NCBI GenBank assembly: GCA_022824225.1
Contig: JAJEAH010000007.1
Span: forward strand, 46,613-110,612
Length of the DNA stretch: 64,000 bases
Reading direction: 5' to 3'
DNA from: Chloroflexota bacterium
Lineage (GTDB): Bacteria; Chloroflexota; UBA11872; VXOZ01
Part shown: positions 49,366 to 58,608 of the stretch, piece after piece
How the letters are laid out: each line of letters starts with the position of its first letter
How positions within the stretch are numbered: the first letter of the stretch is position 1
Translations under genes and position numbers: made by a program
The notes under the pieces: generated by a model
Seen by the model: the letters and a program-made list of their open reading frames with translations, nothing else
The model's database searches: none
Told to the model about the DNA's origin: nothing

Positions 49366-52155
49366 ATGACCTATTCGATTCTTGTCCTCGTTACCAAGCG
49401 CCTGCTCAACAACATCAACATCGTCTTCTCCACCATTCTCGGTCTGGTGGTTACGGTCACGCTGGTTTCCAGCGTGCCGCTCTATTCCGAAGGCATGAGC
49501 GAGATGTTGTTGCACCGCTCCTTGCGGGACACGGAATCCCGCCAGGCGCAGCCGCGGGCCAGCCTGCTCATTCGCAAGTTCGAGGATAAGAACGAGGCGA
49601 ATATCTCGCTCTTGCAGTACAACCAAGCGGATGAGTACATGCGGGTGACGGCGCCAACGGAGATGGGCATACCGCTGCTGCTCTCCACGCGCTACGGCCA
49701 GACCGAGCACATGGCCATTCTCACTGATGAAGACGAAGTCAACCTGGCCTCGCGTCAGTTCGCCGATTGGGGCTTCATTGCCTTCGCGACGGACTTTGAG
49801 AATCACGTCCGCATTTTAGAGGGACGCTATGCCAATCCGGCCAAGTCGGGGGATCCCTACCTCGAGGCCGTGATCATGACCGAGAAGCTGGACGCCATTG
49901 GCGCCGAAGTCGGCGACCACTTATTCGTCCTATTCCGGCAACCGGGCGGTGAACCGGAGCCCATCGAAGTGAAGGTGGTGGGCCGCTGGTTCCCCAACGA
50001 CCCCAACGAAATCTACTGGTTCTACCACCCGCAGTACTTTAAAGAAGGCCTCATGGTGCCCGATGAGACCTTCATCGACGTGATCCTCAGCGACTACGAG
50101 GAAATCGGCTACGAGTACACGTGGTTCTCGGTCTTCGACGTGGATGCCATCAACGCCACGAACGCCCGCGCCATCGTGACGGGCATCAGCGAGATTCGTT
50201 CGAACCTCGGCAACATCATGGGCCGGGTCAAGATCGACATTTCCCCCGAGGACATTCTGCTGCGCTATTTGCGCGACCTGTTCTTCCTCAAGATCCTGCT
50301 CTTCATCTTGTCCGCTCCCGTCATTGGCATCGTGCTCTACTACATTGGCATCGCGTCCTCAATGGTGGTGGACCGCCAGCGTAACGAGATCGCGGTGCTC
50401 AAGAGTAGAGGGGCGAGCACGTGGCAGATCATCGGCATCTATTTGCTGGAAGGCGGCATGATCGGCATCTTGGCCTTGGTGATCGGGCCGGTGCTCGGCG
50501 TCTACCTGGCGCAACTCATTGCCCGCACGTACACGTTCTTGACGTTCATCGGTCGCGATCCGCTGCCCATCACGATTACGACCAGCACGTTCAACTATGC
50601 ATTGGCGGCGGTGGCGCTCTCCATTGGCGCGGCGCTCATGCCGGCCGCCGCTACCGCGCGCTACAGCATCGTAACGTTCAAGCAAGAGGCGTCCCGCAAG
50701 CTCAGGCGTCCGTGGTGGCAACGTTTCTTCTTAGACTTCGTCCTGCTCGGCCTATCGTTCTACGGCTATCGTTTGCTGCAGGACCAGCGCCAAGTGATCG
50801 TGCTTGGCGAGGAAGGCGACGTATTTTCCAATCCGCTCCTGCTCATCGTCCCGTCAGTCTTCATGTTCGGCCTGGCGCTGCTGTTCGTGCGGCTCTTCCC
50901 ATACATCGTGGAACTGGTCACGATAGTGGGCAACCGCTTGTGGGGCGTAGCCATCTTGCTCGGCCTCCGCCACATTTCCCGTTCCGCCGGCCAGTACAAC
51001 AGTCTGCTCCTGTTGTTGGTGCTCACCCTGTCTATCGGCACGTTCAGCGCGTCGGTGGCGGCTACGCTTACGCGCAACCACTCGGATTCCGTCTATTACC
51101 GCGTGGGCGCCGACATGGCTTTCTACGAGTCCGGCGACTACGATGAGGAACTGGAACAATGGTACATCGCGCCGTTCTCGGACCACCTGCTGCTGGAGGA
51201 AGTCCAGGCCGCGGCCCGGTTCTGGGATAGCAAAGGCAACGCTATCTTGCCCGATCGCGCTACGCCGGAAATCCAGATCGTCGGCATCGATCCCTGGGAT
51301 GCCGTAAACGTCATGTACTGGCGTGAGGACTTCGCCCGCCGTTCCCTGGTCACGCTGATGAATGAACTCGCCGCGCAACCCGATGCGCTGCTGGCAAGCG
51401 CGGACTTCATGATCGACCACAAGCTGAAGGTGGGCGACCGGGTGCGAATCAGCCTGCGTCAGCAACAAATCGACTTCGTCATCGTAGACTGGGTGGACTA
51501 CTTCCCGACCCAGTTTCCCGATACCGACTATTTCGCGGTGGCTAACCTGGACTACATCTTCGACAACATCGGCATCGGCCCCTACGATGCCTGGATCAAG
51601 ACCAACGCCGGCGCCGATATCGAAGAGATGGAAGACAAGCTGCGTGACCTCGAATTCATCGTGGTGCGCACCGTCGATACCCGAGAAAGAGTTATCTCGC
51701 AACGAGACGACCCCCAACGCACCGGCGTATTTGGCATGCTCACGGTGGGGTTCTTGATTGCCATCTTGCTCACCATTCTGGGTTTCCTTACGTACTCACT
51801 GCTCTCATTCCAGCGCCGCATGCAGGACTTTGGCATCCTGAGGGCGATGGGGCTATCAATCCGCCAACTCGTCAGTCTCTACATCTTCGAACAGGGCTTT
51901 CTCATTACCATGGGTGTTACGATTGGCACCATCATCGGCGTGGCTACGGGCCGCATCTTCATTCCGTTCCTGCAAATCAAGACGGGCGATCACGCCAATA
52001 TCCCCTCGTTCGTCGTCGTGACAGCCTGGAGTGACATCGGCAAGATCTACCTGATTCTGGCCGTGATCCTGGCCATAGCCGTGCCGATCATCATCTCCAT
52101 GCTCACGCGCATGCGCATCCATGAGGCAATCAAGTTTGGGGAAGAGCAAGGATGA
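49366..52155 (+). CDS. FtsX-like ABC transporter permease
   Basis: TM segments, IAVLKSRGASTWQIIGIYLLEGGMIG and FGILRAMGLSIRQLVSLYIFEQG. Confidence 0.88.
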   Translation: MTYSILVLVTKRLLNNINIVFSTILGLVVTVTLVSSVPLYSEGMSEMLLHRSLRDTESRQAQPRASLLIRKFEDKNEANISLLQYNQADEYMRVTAPTEMGIPLLLSTRYGQTEHMAILTDEDEVNLASRQFADWGFIAFATDFENHVRILEGRYANPAKSGDPYLEAVIMTEKLDAIGAEVGDHLFVLFRQPGGEPEPIEVKVVGRWFPNDPNEIYWFYHPQYFKEGLMVPDETFIDVILSDYEEIGYEYTWFSVFDVDAINATNARAIVTGISEIRSNLGNIMGRVKIDISPEDILLRYLRDLFFLKILLFILSAPVIGIVLYYIGIASSMVVDRQRNEIAVLKSRGASTWQIIGIYLLEGGMIGILALVIGPVLGVYLAQLIARTYTFLTFIGRDPLPITITTSTFNYALAAVALSIGAALMPAAATARYSIVTFKQEASRKLRRPWWQRFFLDFVLLGLSFYGYRLLQDQRQVIVLGEEGDVFSNPLLLIVPSVFMFGLALLFVRLFPYIVELVTIVGNRLWGVAILLGLRHISRSAGQYNSLLLLLVLTLSIGTFSASVAATLTRNHSDSVYYRVGADMAFYESGDYDEELEQWYIAPFSDHLLLEEVQAAARFWDSKGNAILPDRATPEIQIVGIDPWDAVNVMYWREDFARRSLVTLMNELAAQPDALLASADFMIDHKLKVGDRVRISLRQQQIDFVIVDWVDYFPTQFPDTDYFAVANLDYIFDNIGIGPYDAWIKTNAGADIEEMEDKLRDLEFIVVRTVDTRERVISQRDDPQRTGVFGMLTVGFLIAILLTILGFLTYSLLSFQRRMQDFGILRAMGLSIRQLVSLYIFEQGFLITMGVTIGTIIGVATGRIFIPFLQIKTGDHANIPSFVVVTAWSDIGKIYLILAVILAIAVPIIISMLTRMRIHEAIKFGEEQG

Positions 52156-53093
52156 AGCGAATTCCGGACCTGCCAGAGCGCGGCGAACCCTTTATCGTCT
52201 GCGACAATCTGGTCAAGATCTACAAAGTCGCCGACCTGGAGGTCGTCGCCTTGCAAGGCCTCGATCTTGATGTGGCGTGTGGTGAAGTCATGGCCATCAT
52301 CGGGAACTCCGGCAGCGGCAAGTCGACGCTGCTCAATACGCTGGGGGGCCTGGACCGGCCAAGCGCGGGCAAGCTGACGGTCTCGGGCCTGGACCTGATC
52401 AAGTTTTCGGACAGAGACCTGGTTTGGTACAAGCGGCATATGGTCGGCTTTGTGTGGCAGCAGAGCTCACGCAACCTCATCCCCTACCTTACGGCGCTGG
52501 AAAACGTGCAGATGCCGCTGATCATTTCCGGTATGTCCACCCGAAAGCGCGAGGCCCGCGCAACGGAACTGCTGGAAACCGTGGGCTTGGGACACCGCTT
52601 GCGCCACCGCGTGGGCCAACTCTCCGGCGGTGAACAACAGCGCGTGGCTATTTCCATTTCGCTGGCGCACTCGCCGCCCCTCTTGCTGGCGGACGAGCCT
52701 ACCGGTGAGGTGGATACCCAGACCGCCAACACCATCTACGACACGTTTCGCAGCGTGAACGAGGAGTTTGGCACCACCATCATCATCGTCACCCACGATC
52801 CCAACGTGTCCTATCGCGTGGACCGGGTGGTGGCAATCCGCGACGGACGGACGAGTACGGAGACAATCACCCGCATCAATCTGGAAGAGGGCGAAGAGGC
52901 TATCAGCCACGATGAATTCGTGGTGCTGGACTCCGCCGGCCGGCTGCAAATTCCCAAAGAGTACCTGGAGCAATTTGGCATTCGCGACCGGGCAGTCGTG
53001 GAACTGGCCGACGACGGCATCGTGGTGAAGCCGGCCCAGGCTTCTGAAGAGGAAGACGAACGACGGGGTCTGCGGGGCTTGTTGCGCCGTTAG
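52152..53093 (+). CDS. ABC transporter ATP-binding protein with C-terminal AbrB/SpoVT-like domain
   Basis: Walker [19 protein letters not shown]-terminus [40 protein letters not shown]. Confidence 0.9.
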   Translation: MKRIPDLPERGEPFIVCDNLVKIYKVADLEVVALQGLDLDVACGEVMAIIGNSGSGKSTLLNTLGGLDRPSAGKLTVSGLDLIKFSDRDLVWYKRHMVGFVWQQSSRNLIPYLTALENVQMPLIISGMSTRKREARATELLETVGLGHRLRHRVGQLSGGEQQRVAISISLAHSPPLLLADEPTGEVDTQTANTIYDTFRSVNEEFGTTIIIVTHDPNVSYRVDRVVAIRDGRTSTETITRINLEEGEEAISHDEFVVLDSAGRLQIPKEYLEQFGIRDRAVVELADDGIVVKPAQASEEEDERRGLRGLLRR

Positions 53094-53167
53094 GGGCGCA
53101 ACGCCGCCGCGACCGCTCTGTGGAAATCATGCATCCGCAATTAGACTAGGGAAGGCGAGACAGCGCT

Positions 53168-53965
53168 ATGGCAGAACCGATCGCTGTTGCCGAAGGGGTA
53201 TCGCGGGTCTATCACGTGGGTCGTGAGGACGTGTATGCCGTGCGTGAAGCGAACTGGCAAATCGACGCCGGCCGCCTCATCGCGCTGCAGGGCCGCTCCG
53301 GCAGCGGCAAGACGACCTTGCTCAACCTCACGGGAGGCCTGGACCGGCCCACAGCGGGCACGATTCGGATCATGGAAACCGATACCCGCCTGCTGAACGA
53401 TCGTGAACTCACTATGCTGCGGCGGCACAAGATTGGGTTCATCTTTCAAGCCTTCGCACTCCTGCCGGTGCTTTCGGCCTATGAAAACGTGGAGTTGCCT
53501 ATGCGCATTGCCGGCGTCGGTGCGCGCAAGCGTCACGAGCGGGCGCTGGAACTCCTCGATCTGGTCGGCCTATCCAAGCGCGCGAGCCACCGCCCTTTCG
53601 AACTATCCGGCGGCGAACAAGGCCGTGTCGCCATCGCCCGCGCCCTTGCCAACGAACCTGCGCTCCTCTTGGCAGACGAACCCACCGGCGACCTGGATAG
53701 CGTCACCGGCCTGCAAATGATGCTCCTCTTCTCCCGCATCGTCCGCCAGGAAGGCGTCACCGTTGTCATGGCTACCCACGACCTGACAGTCCGTGACATC
53801 GCGGACGAGACGTTTACCATGAGCGACGGTGTGCTTTCGCGTTGGGACCCCACCCAGGAAGATACGACCGAGACGATCAGCTCGCTCATGCGCGAAGCGG
53901 AAGAGGGCCAATGGCAGCAAGGCCGGACGCAACCGCCCCCACAGCCGCCGCCTCCCCGCAACTAA
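53168..53965 (+). CDS. ABC transporter ATP-binding protein (MacB/LolD type)
   Basis: [55 protein letters not shown]. Confidence 0.93.
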   Translation: MAEPIAVAEGVSRVYHVGREDVYAVREANWQIDAGRLIALQGRSGSGKTTLLNLTGGLDRPTAGTIRIMETDTRLLNDRELTMLRRHKIGFIFQAFALLPVLSAYENVELPMRIAGVGARKRHERALELLDLVGLSKRASHRPFELSGGEQGRVAIARALANEPALLLADEPTGDLDSVTGLQMMLLFSRIVRQEGVTVVMATHDLTVRDIADETFTMSDGVLSRWDPTQEDTTETISSLMREAEEGQWQQGRTQPPPQPPPPRN

Positions 53966-54125
53966 TCACGGCACGAAGCCCCACTCCTGGGTCCCGCACT
54001 TCATCCGTGCCTTGCCGCATGCGCGTGCATTTGCCGTGTCTGTGGGCGCTGCCGGAGCTTCGGGCAAACCACCACACGCCACGTGAAGACTGCTGCACGC
54101 CTGCCAAGGGCCGTCTGTTCGGAAA

Positions 54126-54366
54126 TCAGTAGCTCTTGACTTGAACACCTTGTTGGGCTAGATCTCATGTCATTCCGAGCGCAGCGTCGAACAGGGTTCG
54201 CTGACTTCGTCAAAGACGCGGAATCTAGTGTGCTCCCGACACTAGATTCTTCGTCGCTGCACTCCTCAGAATGACACTTCGGCTGAACTCCTCAGAATGA
54301 CATTTCGGGGAGCAGCCGTTTACGTTGACACCCATACCAGTGCAGACAAAGTCAATGCCTACTAGT
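54126..54366 (-). mobile_element. MITE-like element, copy D (reverse orientation, partial core duplication)
   Basis: TCAGTAGCTCTTGACTTG left end, GACTTTG-type inverted right end (CAAAGTCAATGCCTACTAG); CTCCTCAGAATGACA repeated twice. Confidence 0.75.
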
Positions 54367-54601
54367 CGCAGTCTGTACTGCGAGGACGCCGTCCGCCGGC
54401 CGGTTTCCGGCCTTTCCCCAAGCTCAGTAACGTGGGGCCGTGCGGTCGCCGGACTACCGGACGCCGCCTGTGCCAAACGCCGAAACCCAAACGCGATTGA
54501 CTGGGCGCAGTGTCGAAGTCGTCGCCTGCGTGCGGCGCGCTTTGCGCCGTCCCGGTTGTCGCGCAGACCGGGTTTCGCTATCGTATTAACTATCAACCCT
54601 A

Positions 54602-54693
54602 GGAGAGGTGTCCGAGTGGTTGAAGGAGATCGTCTCGAAAACGATTACGCCCCCAAAAGGGTGTCGTGGGTTCGAATCCCACCCTCTCCGCCA
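54602..54693 (+). tRNA. tRNA-Ser (anticodon CGA)
   Basis: acceptor GGAGAGG/CCTCTCC, anticodon loop CTCGAAA, long variable arm, GGTTCGAATCC, encoded CCA. Confidence 0.95.
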
Positions 54694-54747
54694 AACTCAC
54701 GTGAGCGCACGCCAACTGCGTAGCGCGCTCACATTCATGCTTGCCCG

Positions 54748-55146
54748 ATGCGGCTCAACACAATGTCCGGTACAACCCCAACGTTTATCCGGCTCATTCC
54801 TATCCTTCACGTGCGAGATCTCGACGCGGAAGTTGCCTTCTACCAGCATCTCGGCTTAGAGATCTCCTACCAGGGCGATGAGTTTCCCGGTTTCGTCGCC
54901 TTGCGCTGCGCGGCTTTCGAATTTGGGTTGCAGGCGCAGGACGACTTCACTCCCCACCGCGCCAACACATGCTTTGCGTGGCAAATGGAAGTGGATAGCT
55001 TCCAAGCTGTACTGGATGTGTGCCGAGCGAACGGTTATGCGTTCAGCGAGCCCCACTGCTACTGGGAGGAAAGAGACTCTTGGGAGATGCGAATTCAGAC
55101 CCCCAACGGTTGGACTTTGTGCCTGGAGACGTACGGGTGGAAATAG
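54748..55146 (+). CDS. VOC (glyoxalase/bleomycin-resistance) family protein
   Basis: FIRLIPILHVRDLDAEVAFYQHLGLEISYQGDEFPGFVAL. Confidence 0.85.
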   Translation: MRLNTMSGTTPTFIRLIPILHVRDLDAEVAFYQHLGLEISYQGDEFPGFVALRCAAFEFGLQAQDDFTPHRANTCFAWQMEVDSFQAVLDVCRANGYAFSEPHCYWEERDSWEMRIQTPNGWTLCLETYGWK

Positions 55147-55396
55147 CGCGGCCGGAGGGCTCTGGCGACCATCGCCTTTAGCTGCGACATGCGTGTCGAC
55201 CTCAAAGTCGGGCGAAGGGTGAACGGCGATAGCTCCGCAAATGCCACACAAGCCACCGGTGGGCGCTGCAAGACGGCCAATCCAAGTAAGCGGCGCGCCG
55301 GCTCTACTTCCCCCGGCTAGCCGCAATTCCCTGCCCCCCACGGGGCGCGAAGAGACGAACGATTCAGATTAGGCCGCGGAAACGGAGTTTCGGCCC

Positions 55397-55813
55397 GTGA
55401 ATCGGACAGCCAAGGCTACACTGCCCACCCTCTTTCCGTACCTGAGCTATCAAGACCCTGGCGCCGCGCTTGACTGGCTGGCCGAAGCCTTTGGCTTCGT
55501 GAAATTGCTGGAGTTCCGCGATCCCGCGGGGTACGTCGTGCACGCGGAGATGGGTTTTGGCAACGGCGCGATCATGCTTGGCGCCGCCGTCCACACGCCA
55601 ACTGAACACACGCGCCGCACAGCGCCTGCCAAGCACGGGGTTTATGTCTATGTAGAAGACGTGGACGCCCACTGCGCCCGGGCGCAGGCCGCGGGCGCGC
55701 GCATTGTCATCCCGCCGGAAGACACGGAATGGGGCTCGCGCCGGTACCGCGCCCTGGACCCGGAGGGCTACGAGTGGAGTTTCGGCAATTACCGCCCAAC
55801 GCCGCAGGCCTAG
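55397..55813 (+). CDS. VOC family protein
   Basis: LFPYLSYQDPGAALDWLAEAFGF...PEDTEWGSRRYRALDPEGYEWSFGNY. Confidence 0.9.
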   Translation: MNRTAKATLPTLFPYLSYQDPGAALDWLAEAFGFVKLLEFRDPAGYVVHAEMGFGNGAIMLGAAVHTPTEHTRRTAPAKHGVYVYVEDVDAHCARAQAAGARIVIPPEDTEWGSRRYRALDPEGYEWSFGNYRPTPQA

Positions 55814-55901
55814 TCTGCCATCCAACCGGGCTCCGGATCGGCAACAGCACTCGGCGGAACGCACCGGCTAGCAGGCGGGCAGGCAGGAACAGGACGTACC
55901 C

Positions 55902-56474
55902 ATGCCACCAGAACCGCACCCACAGCAAGACCTTCGGACGTACGTCGCCTTATTGCGGGGCATCAACGTGGGCGGTCGCCGGAAAATCAAGATGGCTGAC
56001 CTGCGCGCCGCCTTTGCCGACCTGGGCTATGCAAACGTCAAGACGGTGCTCGCAAGCGGCAACGTGCTCTTCGACGCCGCAGACCAAGAGTGCTCCACCT
56101 TGGCCCGGACGCTCGAGCAGGGCCTGCGCCCAACGCTTGGCGACGGGTTGCGCATCCTGGTGCGCACTATTGCCGAGATGGCGGACCTGCTGGCTGCCGA
56201 CCCCTTTCGGGACCTTCCGGCCGGCGCACAGACGAAGTTCTACGTGACCTTCTTGCCGGTCCCGGCGCGTCCCGCGCCGCCCCAGCCTGCTGAGCGTTCT
56301 GCCAGCGCCGCGGCGTTCGTTGGGTCCGCCAAGCGAGAAGTGTTCAGCGCCATAGACGTCTCGCGCGGGCGCGGCTCGATCGACCTCATTGCGCAAATCG
56401 AGCAGCAGTACGGCAAGGTCGTCACAACCCGCACGTGGCAGACTGTGGCGCACATCGTTGCCGCAGCCTCTTGA
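55902..56474 (+). CDS. DUF1697 domain-containing protein
   Basis: TYVALLRGINVGGRRKIKMADLRAAFADLGYANVKTVLASGNVLFD. Confidence 0.92.
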   Translation: MPPEPHPQQDLRTYVALLRGINVGGRRKIKMADLRAAFADLGYANVKTVLASGNVLFDAADQECSTLARTLEQGLRPTLGDGLRILVRTIAEMADLLAADPFRDLPAGAQTKFYVTFLPVPARPAPPQPAERSASAAAFVGSAKREVFSAIDVSRGRGSIDLIAQIEQQYGKVVTTRTWQTVAHIVAAAS

Positions 56475-56706
56475 CCCGCGTCCGAGTTGCCGCGAACGAT
56501 CCAATAGCAAGGGAATGTGGATGGGCGGCAATGCCGGCTCGGGGCGCAAGCCGTCCAACGGCCGGGCGCAAAGCAACCGGTGAAACCGCAAACGCAGAGC
56601 CGCTCAGAAGGACCGTCACAGTTTTGGCCGTGTGGCAACACAACAGCGGCCCGGCTTGCCGCCTGAAGGCAAAGCCGGCACACAGCACAGGAGGAGAGTG
56701 CGAATT

Positions 56707-57096
56707 ATGTCACGTATAGTCCACTTCGAAGTCCATGCCGCCGAACCGGAGCGCGCCATACGCTTCTACACGAGCATGTTCGACTGGGATTTCATCAAGT
56801 GGGAAGGGCCGGTGGACTATTGGCTCATTCGTACCGGCCCGGAAGACGAGCCCGGCATCGACGGCGGTCTCGCGCGGCGGCGGGGAGTGCCGCCGGAGGA
56901 AGGCGCTGCCGTGAACTGCTACACGTGCGTCGTGCAGGTCGCGGACCTGGACGCGTGCCTGAAGAAGATCCCGGCGGCGGGCGGCTCCATCGCCTTGCCC
57001 AAAATGGCAGTGCCAGGGGTGGGGTGGACCGCCTACGGCAAGGATACGGAAGGGAACATCTTTGGCATGATGCAGCCCGACCCGAACGCGGCATAA
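56707..57096 (+). CDS. VOC family protein
   Basis: MSRIVHFEVHAAEPERAIRFYTSMFDWDFIKW. Confidence 0.92.
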   Translation: MSRIVHFEVHAAEPERAIRFYTSMFDWDFIKWEGPVDYWLIRTGPEDEPGIDGGLARRRGVPPEEGAAVNCYTCVVQVADLDACLKKIPAAGGSIALPKMAVPGVGWTAYGKDTEGNIFGMMQPDPNAA

Positions 57097-57165
57097 TGTC
57101 AGCCGTCGGGCCGGTTGCCTGGGGCGTGCGGCTGCGGGAATTCCGGCCCGGTCGAAGCGCTAGCG

Positions 57166-57612
57166 TTACGTAGCCGCGACCGGAACCTGCTCGCCCTGCA
57201 CTTTGGTATAGACCCGCCGGGCCAGGTCGCCTGCGATAGGCGCCGGTTGACCCAGCCGGACGCTCTCTTCCACGTAGTCGTAGAGTTCGTCGATGTCTTC
57301 CTTGGCATTCAAGCGCTGGAACCACAGACCCCTGCCAAACAGGTAGAGAAACGCATTGTTGCCCAGGGCGCAATTGCCCAGACAGCCGCCGCCGTCGTCT
57401 GCCGTGAACACAATGTCCACCTGGCCCGCTATGCCGCGGCGGCGCGCTTCCCGGAGATAGTGGGCCTTATCGATCTTTGGAAACGTAATGCCGTTGCCGC
57501 AGCAACACGCCTCGCAAACGAAGAGGACACCGGCAATCGTTTGGATTACTTCCTGGTCTCCATCCAGCGTGGGCACAATCATGAGATCGGGACGACCGGG
57601 GATACCCTTCAT
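57166..57612 (-). CDS. (2Fe-2S) ferredoxin-domain protein
   Basis: VCEACCCGN and GGGCLGNCALGNN cysteine motifs. Confidence 0.7.
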   Translation of the reverse strand: MKGIPGRPDLMIVPTLDGDQEVIQTIAGVLFVCEACCCGNGITFPKIDKAHYLREARRRGIAGQVDIVFTADDGGGCLGNCALGNNAFLYLFGRGLWFQRLNAKEDIDELYDYVEESVRLGQPAPIAGDLARRVYTKVQGEQVPVAAT

Positions 57613-57681
57613 TAATTCTTCCTTACCTTGCGGGCTGCGCGCTCATTTCGAGCCGGCTGATTCTGTAAAGTGTAAGAACCT

Positions 57682-57729
57682 CGGTCGAGCGAGCGCTCGG
57701 TCGAGCGAGCGCTCGGTTGAGCGGTCGCC
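57682..57729. repeat. 16-bp tandem repeat CGGTCGAGCGAGCGCT (2 perfect + 1 degenerate copy)
   Basis: direct reading, 57682-57697, 57698-57713, 57714-57729. Confidence 0.9.
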
Positions 57730-57829
57730 GGTGAGGGCAGGACACCCACACCCATCGCGACGAGCCGGGGATCTCTTCCCAAAGCTACCAGAATCTGCGA
57801 ATGGTTGTCAACTACGGCGGGCCGCGCTC

Positions 57830-57859
57830 TTGACGATTCTCCCCGCCTCATGGTATAAC
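57830..57859 (+). promoter_or_regulatory. sigma70-like promoter TTGACG-N18-TATAAC
   Basis: -35 57830-57835, -10 57854-57859; predicted start ~57866. Confidence 0.7.
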
Positions 57860-57909
57860 GTACTAGCCGTACGCTGGGATAGGATAACCGGAGAATAACA
57901 GAAGCTGCT

Positions 57910-58005
57910 GTGAACCCCGCAGGGATTGCCAAGAGCCTCGCGCTACGCGGCGGCCACAAGCCTGAGTTGTGGCCGGTCGTATTGATGATTCTTGTAGCCG
58001 CCTAG
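57910..58005 (+). CDS. candidate attenuation leader peptide (M)NPAGIAKSLALRGGHKPELWPVVLMILVAA*
   Basis: GTG start; C-terminal run GTC GTA TTG ATG ATT CTT GTA GCC GCC TAG upstream of ilv/leu operon. Confidence 0.45.
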   Translation: MNPAGIAKSLALRGGHKPELWPVVLMILVAA

Positions 58006-58195
58006 GCGGCATGAGAGCATATTACACAACACACACGCAACAACGGAACGGCAGCACTTCCCAGCAGCGCGTAGAGAATTGATGCATTCACAGGACTAGG
58101 GTCGCCAAACGGACGGCACATTCAAGCAGGCGGCTGTGATGCACACCACTGATAGCGACAACGCACACTGTACGCAGAGCAGAAGATCTTGGGAA

Positions 58196-58227
58196 TGCCC
58201 GTTCCAGGCTAAGGAACGGGTTTTTTG
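58196..58227 (+). terminator. intrinsic terminator CCCGTTCC-aggctaa-GGAACGGG-TTTTTT
   Basis: 8-bp perfect stem 58198-58205/58213-58220 followed by T6. Confidence 0.9.
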
Positions 58228-58263
58228 TTGCTTTGGGGCCCAGGACGCAAGGATTGCCAAGCA

Positions 58264-58608
58264 GTGTTGAGCGATTATTCGGAGACATCCGCAGACATCG
58301 GCGCAGACGTTGAGCACGCGCCGCCAGCCATGCGCTGGAGCAGGCGGGCGCTGCTCATGGCCGGCGTGGCGTTCTCGGCTGCCATACTGGTGCTGGGGGC
58401 GCTTGCGATCGCGCTGCTGGGCACATCCATCGCGCTCATTACCGGCCTGGTGGAGGGGAACCGGGAAGCGGCCGCGGTTGCCCTGGCAGAAATCTGGCGC
58501 CTGAGCCCGCTCTTGCTGGCGGCGGAATTCGTGCTGGCGTGGCTGCTGGTAGCGCTCGTGCTCATCGTGCGCCGCGCTCTAGCCAAGTATGGCATGGAAG
58601 TTCCCTGA
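58264..58608 (+). CDS. small multi-span membrane protein (DUF1634-like, tentative)
   Basis: ORF 58225..58608, internal GTG start with AAGGA upstream; three hydrophobic segments. Confidence 0.55.
   Translation: MLSDYSETSADIGADVEHAPPAMRWSRRALLMAGVAFSAAILVLGALAIALLGTSIALITGLVEGNREAAAVALAEIWRLSPLLLAAEFVLAWLLVALVLIVRRALAKYGMEVP

Noticed and set aside
57866-58226. tmRNA or RNase P RNA (fits the ~360-nt length)
   Set aside because: No tRNA-like ends, no tag ORF, and no GAGGAAAGTCC/P4 motif could be seen; attenuator interpretation preferred.
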